Part shown: piece by piece, positions 56,217 through 64,000 of the stretch | Position numbering within the stretch: position 1 is the stretch's first letter | Layout: the number at the start of each line of letters is the position of its first letter | NCBI GenBank assembly: GCA_020632635.1 | Contig: JACKFE010000003.1 | Coordinates: forward strand, 186,001 to 250,000 | Reading direction: 5' to 3' | DNA length: 64,000 nt | Origin: Nitrospiraceae bacterium | GTDB lineage: Bacteria; Nitrospirota; Nitrospiria; Nitrospirales; UBA8639 | Made by a program: the position numbers and the translations under genes | Notes under the pieces: model-generated | Database searches by the model: none | What the model saw: the letters and a program-made list of their open reading frames with translations, nothing else | What the model was told of the DNA's origin: nothing

Positions 56217-58340
56217 CTAGGCACGAAGACGGAACAGGGCGGCCGTCCTCCCTTCCAATTCATACACCTTTCCGCCTCGCCAAGTTTTGGGAAATTTCTT
56301 GATATCCATTTTTGAGGTGTCAAAGACCCATTCCCAGGCTACGCCCTTTTTATGAGCCGGCAGGGTAAAGGGAACGGAAGCATGGTAGGCATTCAGAAGT
56401 AACAAAAATGAATCATCGATAATAGGATTGCCAAGATCATCCATTTCTTCAATTGCGTCCCCGGCCAATCGAATTCCCAACGTCAGCAACCCCTTCCCCC
56501 AATCTTCGGAAATCATTTCCTTCCCATGACTGCCAAACCACGCGATGTCCTTTACTTCGGATCCTTTAATATGTCGCCCTTTAAAAAATCGGCGCCGATG
56601 AAAAACCGGATGCTCTTTTTTAATGGTAATCAGCTGCCTGACAAACGCCAAAATTTCCAATTGGGATTTGGTCAGATTCCAGTCAAACCAACTGAGGGGA
56701 TTATCCTGACAATAGGCGTTATTATTGCCTGATTGGGTCCGTCCGATTTCATCGCCCCCACACATCATGGGTACCCCTTGGGACAATAACAACGTCGCAA
56801 AGAAATTCCGCTTCTGCCGCTCGCGAAGCACCTGAATAGCCGGATCATCGGTCGGCCCCTCAGCCCCGCAATTCCAACTATCGTTGTCATCGGTGCCATC
56901 CCGATTGCCTTCGCCATTCGCTTCATTATGTTTATGGTTATAGGAAACCAGGTCATGGAGAGTGAACCCGTCATGGGCCGTGACAAAATTAATACTGGCA
57001 TACGGCTGCCGGCCGCTGAGCCCATATAAGTCACTGCTCCCCGCCACCCGTGAGGCTAGTTCACCGAGTAACCCATTATCTCCAGTCCAATATCGTCTGA
57101 CGACATCCCGATATTTTCCATTCCACTCGGCCCATCCGGGCGGAAAGTTTCCTACCTGATATCCCCCTTCTCCCAAATCCCACGGTTCCGCAATTAACTT
57201 CACCTGAGACAGAATCGGATCCTGATGAATAATGTCAAAAAAGGCACTCAGCCGATCCACATCATGCAGTTCCCGGGCAAGAGCCGAGGCCAAGTCAAAA
57301 CGAAATCCATCCACATGCATGTCACACACCCAATACCGCAGGCTATCCATGATCATCTGCAAGGTCCTCGGATGGCGAACATTCAACGTATTGCCGCAAC
57401 CGGTATAATCCATGTAATACCGGGGATTATCCGGGGACAACCGGTAATACGCCGCATTATCAATGCCCCGAAACGATAAGGTTGGCCCGAGATGGTTCCC
57501 TTCCCCGGTATGGTTATACACCACATCCAGAATGACCTCGATACCGGCACTGTGCAAAGTTTTCACCATCGTCTTGAATTCATAGACCTTGCGGCCTTCT
57601 TTGGGATACGCGGAATATCGGATATCCGGGGCAAGATATCCGATAGAATTGTAGCCCCAATAATTCGTCAACCCTTTATCAATCAGAAACTTGTCATTCA
57701 CAAAATGATGAATCGGCAATAACTCAATGGCCGTCACCCCCAATTCCTGCAAATATTTGATGACGGCAGGAGACGTTAACCCTTCATAGGTTCCCCGTAA
57801 GTGATCGGGAACGTCGGGGTGTTGCATCGTAAAGCCCTTCACATGCACTTCATAAATGACGGTTTGCGCCCATGGAGTCTGCAATAACCGATCGCTCCCC
57901 CATGAAAAGGCTTGATCCACCACCACGCATTTAGGCACGTTCCCGGCATTATTGCGTTCATCCATTGAGAGATCCCCCTGAGGATCTCCCAACCGATACC
58001 CAAACATCGCATCCGACCATTTCACAATACCGGTCAGGGCTTTGGCATACGGATCGATCAGCAATTTATGGTGATTGAAGCGGTGGCCTGCAAACGGATC
58101 GTAGGGACCGGACACACGATACCCATATAATTGTCCCGGACGGACCTCTGGCAAATACACGTGCCAAACTTGATCGGTGCATTCATCTAAACGGATGCGG
58201 TGGGACTCCCGATCATCTTGGGTATGATGAAACAAACAGAGTTCCACTGCCGTGGCATTTTCAGAAAACAGGGCAAAGTTTACCCCTTCCCCATCCCAGG
58301 TGGCGCCTAGGGGATACGGTCGTCCGGGTCGCAGTCTCAT
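56217..58340 (-). CDS. glgX: Glycogen debranching enzyme
   Basis: A 707-residue GH13 enzyme that hydrolyses alpha-1,6 branches of glycogen, giving malto-oligosaccharides. An N-terminal CBM48 domain (about 10-105) is followed by the catalytic barrel with nucleophile Asp in FRFDLASALAR, acid/base Glu in LIAEPWDLG and Asp in TAHDGFTL. The GEGNRDGTDDNDSWNCGAEG loop is typical of GlgX/TreX. The protein may also work on trehalose-linked oligomers as in TreX. It is convergent with the YtxH gene and divergent from treZ with about 240 bases between. Confidence 0.95.
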   Translation of the reverse strand: MRLRPGRPYPLGATWDGEGVNFALFSENATAVELCLFHHTQDDRESHRIRLDECTDQVWHVYLPEVRPGQLYGYRVSGPYDPFAGHRFNHHKLLIDPYAKALTGIVKWSDAMFGYRLGDPQGDLSMDERNNAGNVPKCVVVDQAFSWGSDRLLQTPWAQTVIYEVHVKGFTMQHPDVPDHLRGTYEGLTSPAVIKYLQELGVTAIELLPIHHFVNDKFLIDKGLTNYWGYNSIGYLAPDIRYSAYPKEGRKVYEFKTMVKTLHSAGIEVILDVVYNHTGEGNHLGPTLSFRGIDNAAYYRLSPDNPRYYMDYTGCGNTLNVRHPRTLQMIMDSLRYWVCDMHVDGFRFDLASALARELHDVDRLSAFFDIIHQDPILSQVKLIAEPWDLGEGGYQVGNFPPGWAEWNGKYRDVVRRYWTGDNGLLGELASRVAGSSDLYGLSGRQPYASINFVTAHDGFTLHDLVSYNHKHNEANGEGNRDGTDDNDSWNCGAEGPTDDPAIQVLRERQKRNFFATLLLSQGVPMMCGGDEIGRTQSGNNNAYCQDNPLSWFDWNLTKSQLEILAFVRQLITIKKEHPVFHRRRFFKGRHIKGSEVKDIAWFGSHGKEMISEDWGKGLLTLGIRLAGDAIEEMDDLGNPIIDDSFLLLLNAYHASVPFTLPAHKKGVAWEWVFDTSKMDIKKFPKTWRGGKVYELEGRTAALFRLRA

Positions 58341-58505
58341 GCATACTCCTTGCTCAATACACCATCTCGCAGACTCAATTGCTGTAATATTTCCTCAAAT
58401 GGGGCCTACTCTAAAGGAAGGGGCTCAGCCCCTGCAATCTTACGGTACGCTGAATTGCGTATTCTGTCGAATGCAACATTGATAGAAATTTTCTGTTTAA
58501 ATCGG

Positions 58506-58533
58506 ATGACACACACTAATCCCATGCTACAAT
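58506..58533 (+). promoter_or_regulatory. Candidate sigma-70 promoter for treZ
   Basis: ATGACA (58506-58511) and TACAAT (58528-58533) are 16 bases apart; predicted start lies about 50 bases before the treZ ATG. Confidence 0.45.
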
Positions 58534-58591
58534 GGAGACGTTGTTTGCAAAATTTCAACATTGAAGACATCAGAGTCTGTTGCATTCCAGA

Positions 58592-60478
58592 ATGGCGAAC
58601 AATTTACCCATTCCCCCCAAAGAAAACATTTCCGTCGGAGCTTTTGTCACCGGAGCTTCTCAAGTCACATTTCGGGCCTGGGCCCCTTGGGTAAAAACGC
58701 TTTCAGTCGAAATCCTAAGCCCTCAGCCGGAAATCGTGGCCATGGAACCTCGCCCCTTTGGGTATTGGGAAACAACTGTTTCAAATATCGGAGCGGGTTC
58801 GCGATATCAATTTATTCTGCATGACAAACTAAAACGCCCAGACCCGGCATCCCGCTTTCAACCCGAGGGTGTGCATGGCCCATCCGAGGTCATAGACCCG
58901 GCCTCATTTCACTGGACCGACCAAGAATGGAGCGGCCTGCGGCTTCAGGATTACATTATTTATGAATTACACCCCGGGACGTTCACTCCGGAAGGCACGT
59001 TCGAGGCCATCATTCCCTATCTGACCTACCTACGTGACGAGATCGGCATGACCGCTATTGAACTCATGCCGGTAGCGCAATTTCCGGGTTCAAGAAACTG
59101 GGGATACGACGGCACCTATCTCTATGCCACACAGAATTCCTATGGCGGACCAATCGGCCTCCAACGATTGATCGATGCCTGTCACACCGCCGGACTGGCC
59201 GTCATTCTGGACGTGGTCTATAACCATCTCGGCCCTGAAGGAAATTATTGGGGAGACTTTGGCCCCTTCTTTACCGACCATTACCGCACCCCGTGGGGAA
59301 GCGCCATCAATTTTGACGGAGCCCACAGCGATGCGGTGAGAGACATCATTATTGCGAATGCGGTCTATTGGACACGGGACTTTCATATTGATGCCCTACG
59401 GTTGGATGCCGTCCATGGAATTTTTGATGCCAGCGTCAGCCATATTCTGAAAGATATTCGTGATGCGGTCCATGCCGCTGCCAAACAAGATGGCCGGTCG
59501 GTCTGGGTCATTGCCGAAAGCGATTTGAACGATGTCAAACTCATTACCCCTTCTTTAAAAGGGGGATACAGCTTAGACGCTCAATGGAATGACGATTTTC
59601 ACCATGCCCTCCACGCATTCGTCACCGGGGAACGACAAGGGTATTATCAAGACTTCGGCACCTTGAACCATGTCGCAACCGCGTTTCGAAAACATTTTGT
59701 TTATTCAGGGCAATACTCACAGTACCGCCACCGAAGACATGGGAATTCGGCCGCACATTGCTTACCCTCACAATTCATCGTTTTTACTCAAAACCATGAT
59801 CAGATAGGGAACCGGGCTCAAGGTGATCGACTCTCAACTCTCATCCAGCCAGCAGCTCAACAAGTCCTCACGGCCGCCGTCCTCCTCTCGCCGTTTATTC
59901 CGCTGTTATTCATGGGCGAAGAATACGGAGAACGGGCTCCCTTTCATTACTTTATCGACCATGGAGACCAGGGATTGGTAGAAGCCGTCAGGAAAGGCCG
60001 GTTGGCTGAATTCAAACCGTTTGGCTGGAAAAATATTTCCGACCCATATGCCGTGGAAACATTCGATAGTTCACGGTTAGCCCCCGCCGACCTGCGGGAT
60101 GAGACTCAACGGCGACTGACTATTTGGACCAAACAACTCATTGCACTCAGAAAACGCCACCCTTCATTGGGGACAGGGACGAAGGGACAGCAGATCCGGG
60201 TGTGGGAAAATCCAGAAAAGACTGTTTTAACCGTATCCCGTCGAATCCCAGGCTATCCCCCTATGCTGATCATCCTGGGATTTAACGACCAACCCACCCT
60301 CCTGAAAATGACTCACCCCAAAGGCCAATGGACCCTGCTGCTGGATAATAATAATCCGGAGTATTCCATGAACGCAGCCGATAGGCCTTCTCCAGCTCCG
60401 GAGACTCTTGATCTCCAGGGAACAAAACCTTCGCTCTCCCTCCCCGCCTTTCCTGTCTGGGTTTACCAGGAAAGGTGA
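58592..60478 (+). CDS. treZ: Malto-oligosyltrehalose trehalohydrolase
   Basis: A GH13 enzyme of 628 residues that cleaves trehalose from the end of malto-oligosyltrehalose made by TreY. The CBM48-like N domain (about 10-95) is followed by the barrel with LRLDAVHGIFD (nucleophile), IAESDLND (acid/base Glu) and FTQNHDQIGNRA (Asp). The FDGAHSDAVRD segment is characteristic of TreZ. I prefer ATG 58592; a TTG at 58580 in frame is less likely. Ribosome site weak. No treY is present in the window, so trehalose release depends on a gene elsewhere. It is convergent with lhgO. Confidence 0.93.
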   Translation: MANNLPIPPKENISVGAFVTGASQVTFRAWAPWVKTLSVEILSPQPEIVAMEPRPFGYWETTVSNIGAGSRYQFILHDKLKRPDPASRFQPEGVHGPSEVIDPASFHWTDQEWSGLRLQDYIIYELHPGTFTPEGTFEAIIPYLTYLRDEIGMTAIELMPVAQFPGSRNWGYDGTYLYATQNSYGGPIGLQRLIDACHTAGLAVILDVVYNHLGPEGNYWGDFGPFFTDHYRTPWGSAINFDGAHSDAVRDIIIANAVYWTRDFHIDALRLDAVHGIFDASVSHILKDIRDAVHAAAKQDGRSVWVIAESDLNDVKLITPSLKGGYSLDAQWNDDFHHALHAFVTGERQGYYQDFGTLNHVATAFRKHFVYSGQYSQYRHRRHGNSAAHCLPSQFIVFTQNHDQIGNRAQGDRLSTLIQPAAQQVLTAAVLLSPFIPLLFMGEEYGERAPFHYFIDHGDQGLVEAVRKGRLAEFKPFGWKNISDPYAVETFDSSRLAPADLRDETQRRLTIWTKQLIALRKRHPSLGTGTKGQQIRVWENPEKTVLTVSRRIPGYPPMLIILGFNDQPTLLKMTHPKGQWTLLLDNNNPEYSMNAADRPSPAPETLDLQGTKPSLSLPAFPVWVYQER

Positions 60479-60484
60479 GTCCGT

Positions 60485-61690
60485 TTACCGGATGTTGGTA
60501 AAGGTCTGAATTTTCTCGCACACATAATCCGCAAACGGCAGGGAACAGGTAAATCCCGGCGAAATGGCATTCAACACATGCAAAGAACGGTCATCGCCTT
60601 GCACGACAAAATCCATTTCCAATTTCTTGGTCTTGGTGTGAACAAGCTGGGCACGGATTCCCGGGACCCCCCACGTTTGATAATGCTCGGGCCGGACGCC
60701 CTCAACCAGATCTGAAAGGAGAGACACCAAATGACTGCGGGAATATTTGCGAATTTCCTGGACGGCCAGTTTCTTGAAATCAAAATCCGCCCCAATCACC
60801 AGCTGCAACTGACGAACGGAGAGATCACAAAATTGGCCGAGATCAAAGTTGGCTAATCCTCCGTACTGTTCCCGCCACAAAACCGGAATAGCTGTCGGAC
60901 CGATTTTGGCTTTCTTCTCAGCCGTCACCGTCACATGCACGCCGAGGAACGGGTTTTTGAGATCCGGAACCGGATACACATTGGTCCGAAACGACCCCGG
61001 CGGCTCATTGGAATACAGATAGAGCCCTTTGAACGGCAGAATCTTGTATTCCTGCGAAAAGCCGTAATCCCGGGCAATCGTATCCGCAAACAACCCTGCC
61101 GCATTGACGACATACCTTGCCTGATAGAGATCCCTATCCGTCTGGACGCCGTCAGAGTGACGGGACTGATACCGAACCCCGCAGTGAATGTGGACTCCTT
61201 CTCCCTGCGCATCCTTCGTCATCTGCTTCAGAACCAGCTTGGGATCCACGGTGGACGTCGTGGGCGAGTACAAAGCGCGCTCATACGTTTTGACCCGAGG
61301 CTCAATAGCTTTGGCCTCCTGCGCGGATACTTCCTGCACCTGGATTTCGTTGACACGTGCCCGCCGAAACAATTCATCAAGACCGGACAGCTCGTCAGCA
61401 TTCTTGGCAACCACCAGCTTTCCACACTTATTCATAGGAATTCCCGACGCCTCACAATACTCCGTGAGCCGCCGGTTGCCGATGCGCGTAAATTTGGCCT
61501 TGAGACTATCCGGGGTGTAATAAAATCCGGCATGCAGGACGCCGCTGTTCCGTCCACTGGCATGGGCTCCGCAGTGGGCTTCCTTTTCCAGCACGGTCAC
61601 CGTGGTATCGGGATAGAGTTGCTTGAGTCGGCGGGCGATATTGATCCCAATCACTCCTCCGCCGATTATCAGAAAATCACTAGATGGCAT
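60485..61690 (-). CDS. lhgO: L-2-hydroxyglutarate oxidase
   Basis: A 401-residue FAD-dependent oxidase that turns L-2-hydroxyglutarate into 2-oxoglutarate. The N-terminal dinucleotide-binding GGGVIGINIARRL (about residues 9-22) and the FAD segment HASGRNSGVLHAGFYY (about 42-58) are characteristic of LhgO; the C-terminus has GVRPEHYQTWGVPGIRAQL. It removes a metabolic by-product and feeds electrons to quinone in E. coli. Only seven bases separate its stop from the treZ stop. No link to glycogen metabolism is apparent. Confidence 0.9.
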   Translation of the reverse strand: MPSSDFLIIGGGVIGINIARRLKQLYPDTTVTVLEKEAHCGAHASGRNSGVLHAGFYYTPDSLKAKFTRIGNRRLTEYCEASGIPMNKCGKLVVAKNADELSGLDELFRRARVNEIQVQEVSAQEAKAIEPRVKTYERALYSPTTSTVDPKLVLKQMTKDAQGEGVHIHCGVRYQSRHSDGVQTDRDLYQARYVVNAAGLFADTIARDYGFSQEYKILPFKGLYLYSNEPPGSFRTNVYPVPDLKNPFLGVHVTVTAEKKAKIGPTAIPVLWREQYGGLANFDLGQFCDLSVRQLQLVIGADFDFKKLAVQEIRKYSRSHLVSLLSDLVEGVRPEHYQTWGVPGIRAQLVHTKTKKLEMDFVVQGDDRSLHVLNAISPGFTCSLPFADYVCEKIQTFTNIR

Positions 61691-61990
61691 AAGACTCCCC
61701 TTCGACTTTCAATACATCCTAAGAGTAACATGGTGCTGGGTATATGCAGAGGAAAAGTCTGATTCCTGAAATATTTGCCCCCCATGCAAACGAAAAAATC
61801 ACTCCTACATGATTTCAAGGCTTTAGCTACAAACCAGCCCACCCCAGGAATATGATAACTAAGCTTGCATCTAGGTCTCATAACCTACCCCTGAAAATGG
61901 CAGAAGATCACTCCACACACTTGGTCATAGATATAAGCTTTCTTCCCCACCACAGGAGGTAAGCGGACTCGATTGTTAAAGAATGGCGGC
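61691..61990. other. Intergenic region, nothing recognised
   Basis: About 300 bases between the lhgO start and glgB stop, with no gene or clear terminator seen. Confidence 0.45.
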
Positions 61991-64000
61991 TTACATAGGC
62001 TTGAAGAAGACCACGCTTAAGGGAGGAAGGGTGACAAGAAGAGAAGACGGTTGGTCATGCCAGGGAATCGGGTCGGCTTGTACGCCCCCGCCATTGCCCA
62101 TATTACTGCCGCCGTAAAGGTCCGAGTCGCTGTTTAACAATTCCCGGTAATATCCGCCACGCGGTACACCCATGCGATATTTCTCCCGCGGAACGGGCGT
62201 GAAGTTACAGGCACAGACGACCAAATCATTTCGATCTTGAGCATACCGAATGTAGGTGAGCGTGGAGTTGTCGCTATCGTGCAGATCGATCCATTGAAAG
62301 CCTTGCCAGTCAAAATCCACTTCATGGAGGGCCGGCTCTGATTGGTAGAGCCGGTTTAAATCGGCGATATACTGCTGAAGCCCTTTATGCCGGTCGTATT
62401 GGAGCAAGTGCCATTGCAAACTATCATCGTGGTTCCATTCCCACCATTGCCCGATTTCCCCACCCATGAACAGCATTTTTTTGCCGGGATGCCCCCACAT
62501 ATGTCCATAGAGTGCCCGCAGGTTGGCGAACCGCTGCCAATCGTCGCCAGGCATCTTGTCCAGGAGCGATTTTTTCCCATGGACGACTTCATCGTGGGAA
62601 AGCACAAGAATAAAGTTTTCGGTGAAGGCATACATGAGCCCAAAGGTCACCTTGTTCTGGTGATACTTGCGATGGACGGGATCCTGTTGAAAATATTCCA
62701 GCGTATCGTGCATCCAGCCCATATTCCATTTCAATGAAAACCCCAATCCTCCCACATAGGTCGGCCTGGATACGCCAGGCCAGGCCGTAGACTCTTCCGC
62801 GATCATGAGAATGCCAGGATGCTCCTGGTGCGTGACGGCATTCAGTTCTTTGATGAACTCCACGGCTTCCAGATTTTCATGTCCACCAAATTGATTGGGC
62901 ACCCACTCACCTTCTTTTCTGGCGTAATCCAAATACAGCATCGACGCCACGGCATCCACGCGAAGCCCGTCAATGTGGTACCGATCGAACCAACTCAGGG
63001 CGCTATTGATGAGGAAGTTTTTGACCTCAGTACGTCCGTAGTTGAATATTCGGCTTTTCCATTCCGGATGCCAGCCTTTGCGGGGGTCGGCATGGTCATA
63101 GAGATGCGTTCCATCAAAAAAAGCCAGACCATGCGGGTCATCGGGGAAATGGGCCGGAGCCCAATCCATAATGACCCCAATCCCCGCTTGATGGCAGGTA
63201 TCAATAAACCACTGAAAATCCTCCGGCGCCCCAAACCGACTGGTGGGGGCGAAATATCCCGTCGCCTGATATCCCCACGATCCATCAAAGGGGTGCTCCA
63301 CAATCGGCATCAATTCTAAATGCGTGAAGCCCATTTTCTTCGCATAGGGCACCAATGTCTCGGCCAATTCCCGGTAAGAGAGCCACCGATTGGCTTCTTC
63401 CGGCTTCCGCCGCCAAGACCCTAAGTGCACCTCATAAATAGATAAGGGTTTCTTGAAGGGATCGTGCGTTGCCCGTTGAGTCATCCACTCTTGATCGTTC
63501 CATTGATATCCCGCCACGTCACAGACCATGGAGGCCGTTTTCGGACGCAACTCGGCAGCCGTGGCCCAGGGATCCGCTTTGGTAAACGGCACTTCCGCCC
63601 CCTGAGGTAAAATTTCATATTTATATAATTCGCCACCACCCAAATCCGGGATAAATAATTCCCAGATGCCCACCGCACCACGATTTCGCATCGGATGACG
63701 CCGCCCATCCCAACCATTGAAATTTCCAACCACGCTCACCCGTTTGGCATTGGGCGCCCATACGACAAAATTGACGCCGGCGACGCCTTGATGCGTACAG
63801 ACGTGCGCTCCCAATTTTTCATAGGCTTTATACAGTTTCCCCTCTCCAAACAAATGCAGATCGAAGTCCGATAAGACAGGGGGAAAAGCATAGGGATCGT
63901 GGCGTTGAATCACTTTCCCTTCCTGCGTGGTCGTGCGGAGAAGATAGGGTGTCGAAAAATCCTGTTCCGGAAGGACGACTTCATACATCCCCCCAGGATG
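61991..64000 (-). CDS. glgB: 1,4-alpha-glucan branching enzyme (5' part cut by window edge)
   Basis: The frame is open through base 64000, so the true start lies beyond the window; the ATG at 63988 is internal because the GlgB N1 domain has no start there. The 670 visible residues cover part of the N1 domain, CBM48 (FVVWAPNAKRVSVVGNFNGWDG) and the GH13 barrel with LRVDAVASMLYLDY (nucleophile Asp), MIAEESTAWPGV (acid/base Glu) and LSHDEVVHGK (Asp), then the C-terminal domain. It introduces alpha-1,6 branches and works with GlgE and GlgX. Confidence 0.95.
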   Translation of the reverse strand, partial: HPGGMYEVVLPEQDFSTPYLLRTTTQEGKVIQRHDPYAFPPVLSDFDLHLFGEGKLYKAYEKLGAHVCTHQGVAGVNFVVWAPNAKRVSVVGNFNGWDGRRHPMRNRGAVGIWELFIPDLGGGELYKYEILPQGAEVPFTKADPWATAAELRPKTASMVCDVAGYQWNDQEWMTQRATHDPFKKPLSIYEVHLGSWRRKPEEANRWLSYRELAETLVPYAKKMGFTHLELMPIVEHPFDGSWGYQATGYFAPTSRFGAPEDFQWFIDTCHQAGIGVIMDWAPAHFPDDPHGLAFFDGTHLYDHADPRKGWHPEWKSRIFNYGRTEVKNFLINSALSWFDRYHIDGLRVDAVASMLYLDYARKEGEWVPNQFGGHENLEAVEFIKELNAVTHQEHPGILMIAEESTAWPGVSRPTYVGGLGFSLKWNMGWMHDTLEYFQQDPVHRKYHQNKVTFGLMYAFTENFILVLSHDEVVHGKKSLLDKMPGDDWQRFANLRALYGHMWGHPGKKMLFMGGEIGQWWEWNHDDSLQWHLLQYDRHKGLQQYIADLNRLYQSEPALHEVDFDWQGFQWIDLHDSDNSTLTYIRYAQDRNDLVVCACNFTPVPREKYRMGVPRGGYYRELLNSDSDLYGGSNMGNGGGVQADPIPWHDQPSSLLVTLPPLSVVFFKPM

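Overview
The window looks like a chromosomal stretch from a Nitrospirota bacterium, most likely a Nitrospira-like nitrite oxidiser. This assignment is an inference from gene content, protein style and moderate GC. No rRNA or nxr gene is present to confirm it. There are no insertion sequences, CRISPR arrays, phage genes or origins; coding is dense and genes of both strands are interleaved.

Layout. 1-10 kb: a partial membrane-anchored protein, a HemQ-type coproheme decarboxylase, two hypotheticals, an EAL-HDOD protein, tRNA-Met(CAU), a NarX-like sensor kinase, a small secreted protein, a methyltransferase, and a ProA-like dehydrogenase that has Ser where ProA has its catalytic Cys. 10-17.5 kb: housekeeping genes rpsB-tsf-pyrH-frr-alr, then on the minus strand a thiamine-binding-type protein, a siroheme-synthase-like protein, metF and a multi-pass membrane protein. 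17.5-22.4 kb: a long sparse spacer with one copy of a dispersed repeat, an orphan ABC ATPase, a YtxH protein, and a coupled pair of a glutamine-synthetase-fold amidoligase and a class I glutamine amidotransferase-like hydrolase.

22.5-35.8 kb: a histidine kinase and sigma-54 response regulator pair, a DUF4398-like lipoprotein preceded by a good -24/-12 promoter, an MscS channel, TreS-maltokinase fusion, GlgE, a second MscS channel and two lipoproteins. 36.5-42.1 kb: a tripartite heavy-metal RND efflux operon. 42.1-43.3 kb: a spacer with a possible RND remnant and the second repeat copy in inverted orientation. 43.3-47.1 kb: a cluster of small exported proteins (PepSY, hydrophilic protein, YfdX, unknown) ending with a tandem universal stress protein; a near-consensus -24/-12 promoter overlapping an inverted repeat lies in front. 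47.5-53.2 kb, minus strand: Do/DegP protease, a CBS protein, MgtE, a stand-alone MgtE_N-CBS protein and a third MscS-type channel. 53.5-64 kb: malQ, a second YtxH gene, glgX, treZ, lhgO and glgB (cut by the right edge).

How it works together. The carbohydrate genes form most of a trehalose-glucan cycle. TreS-Mak turns trehalose into maltose-1-phosphate, GlgE polymerises it, GlgB branches the product, GlgX and MalQ process it, and TreZ releases trehalose together with a TreY not seen here. Interleaved with three mechanosensitive channels, Mg transport, YtxH, universal stress protein and periplasmic stress-type proteins, this reads as an osmotic and envelope stress region. Three candidate sigma-54 promoters (before a YtxH gene, the DUF4398 lipoprotein and the PepSY cluster) lie in the same window as a sigma-54 activator and suggest a shared regulon; this link is inference.
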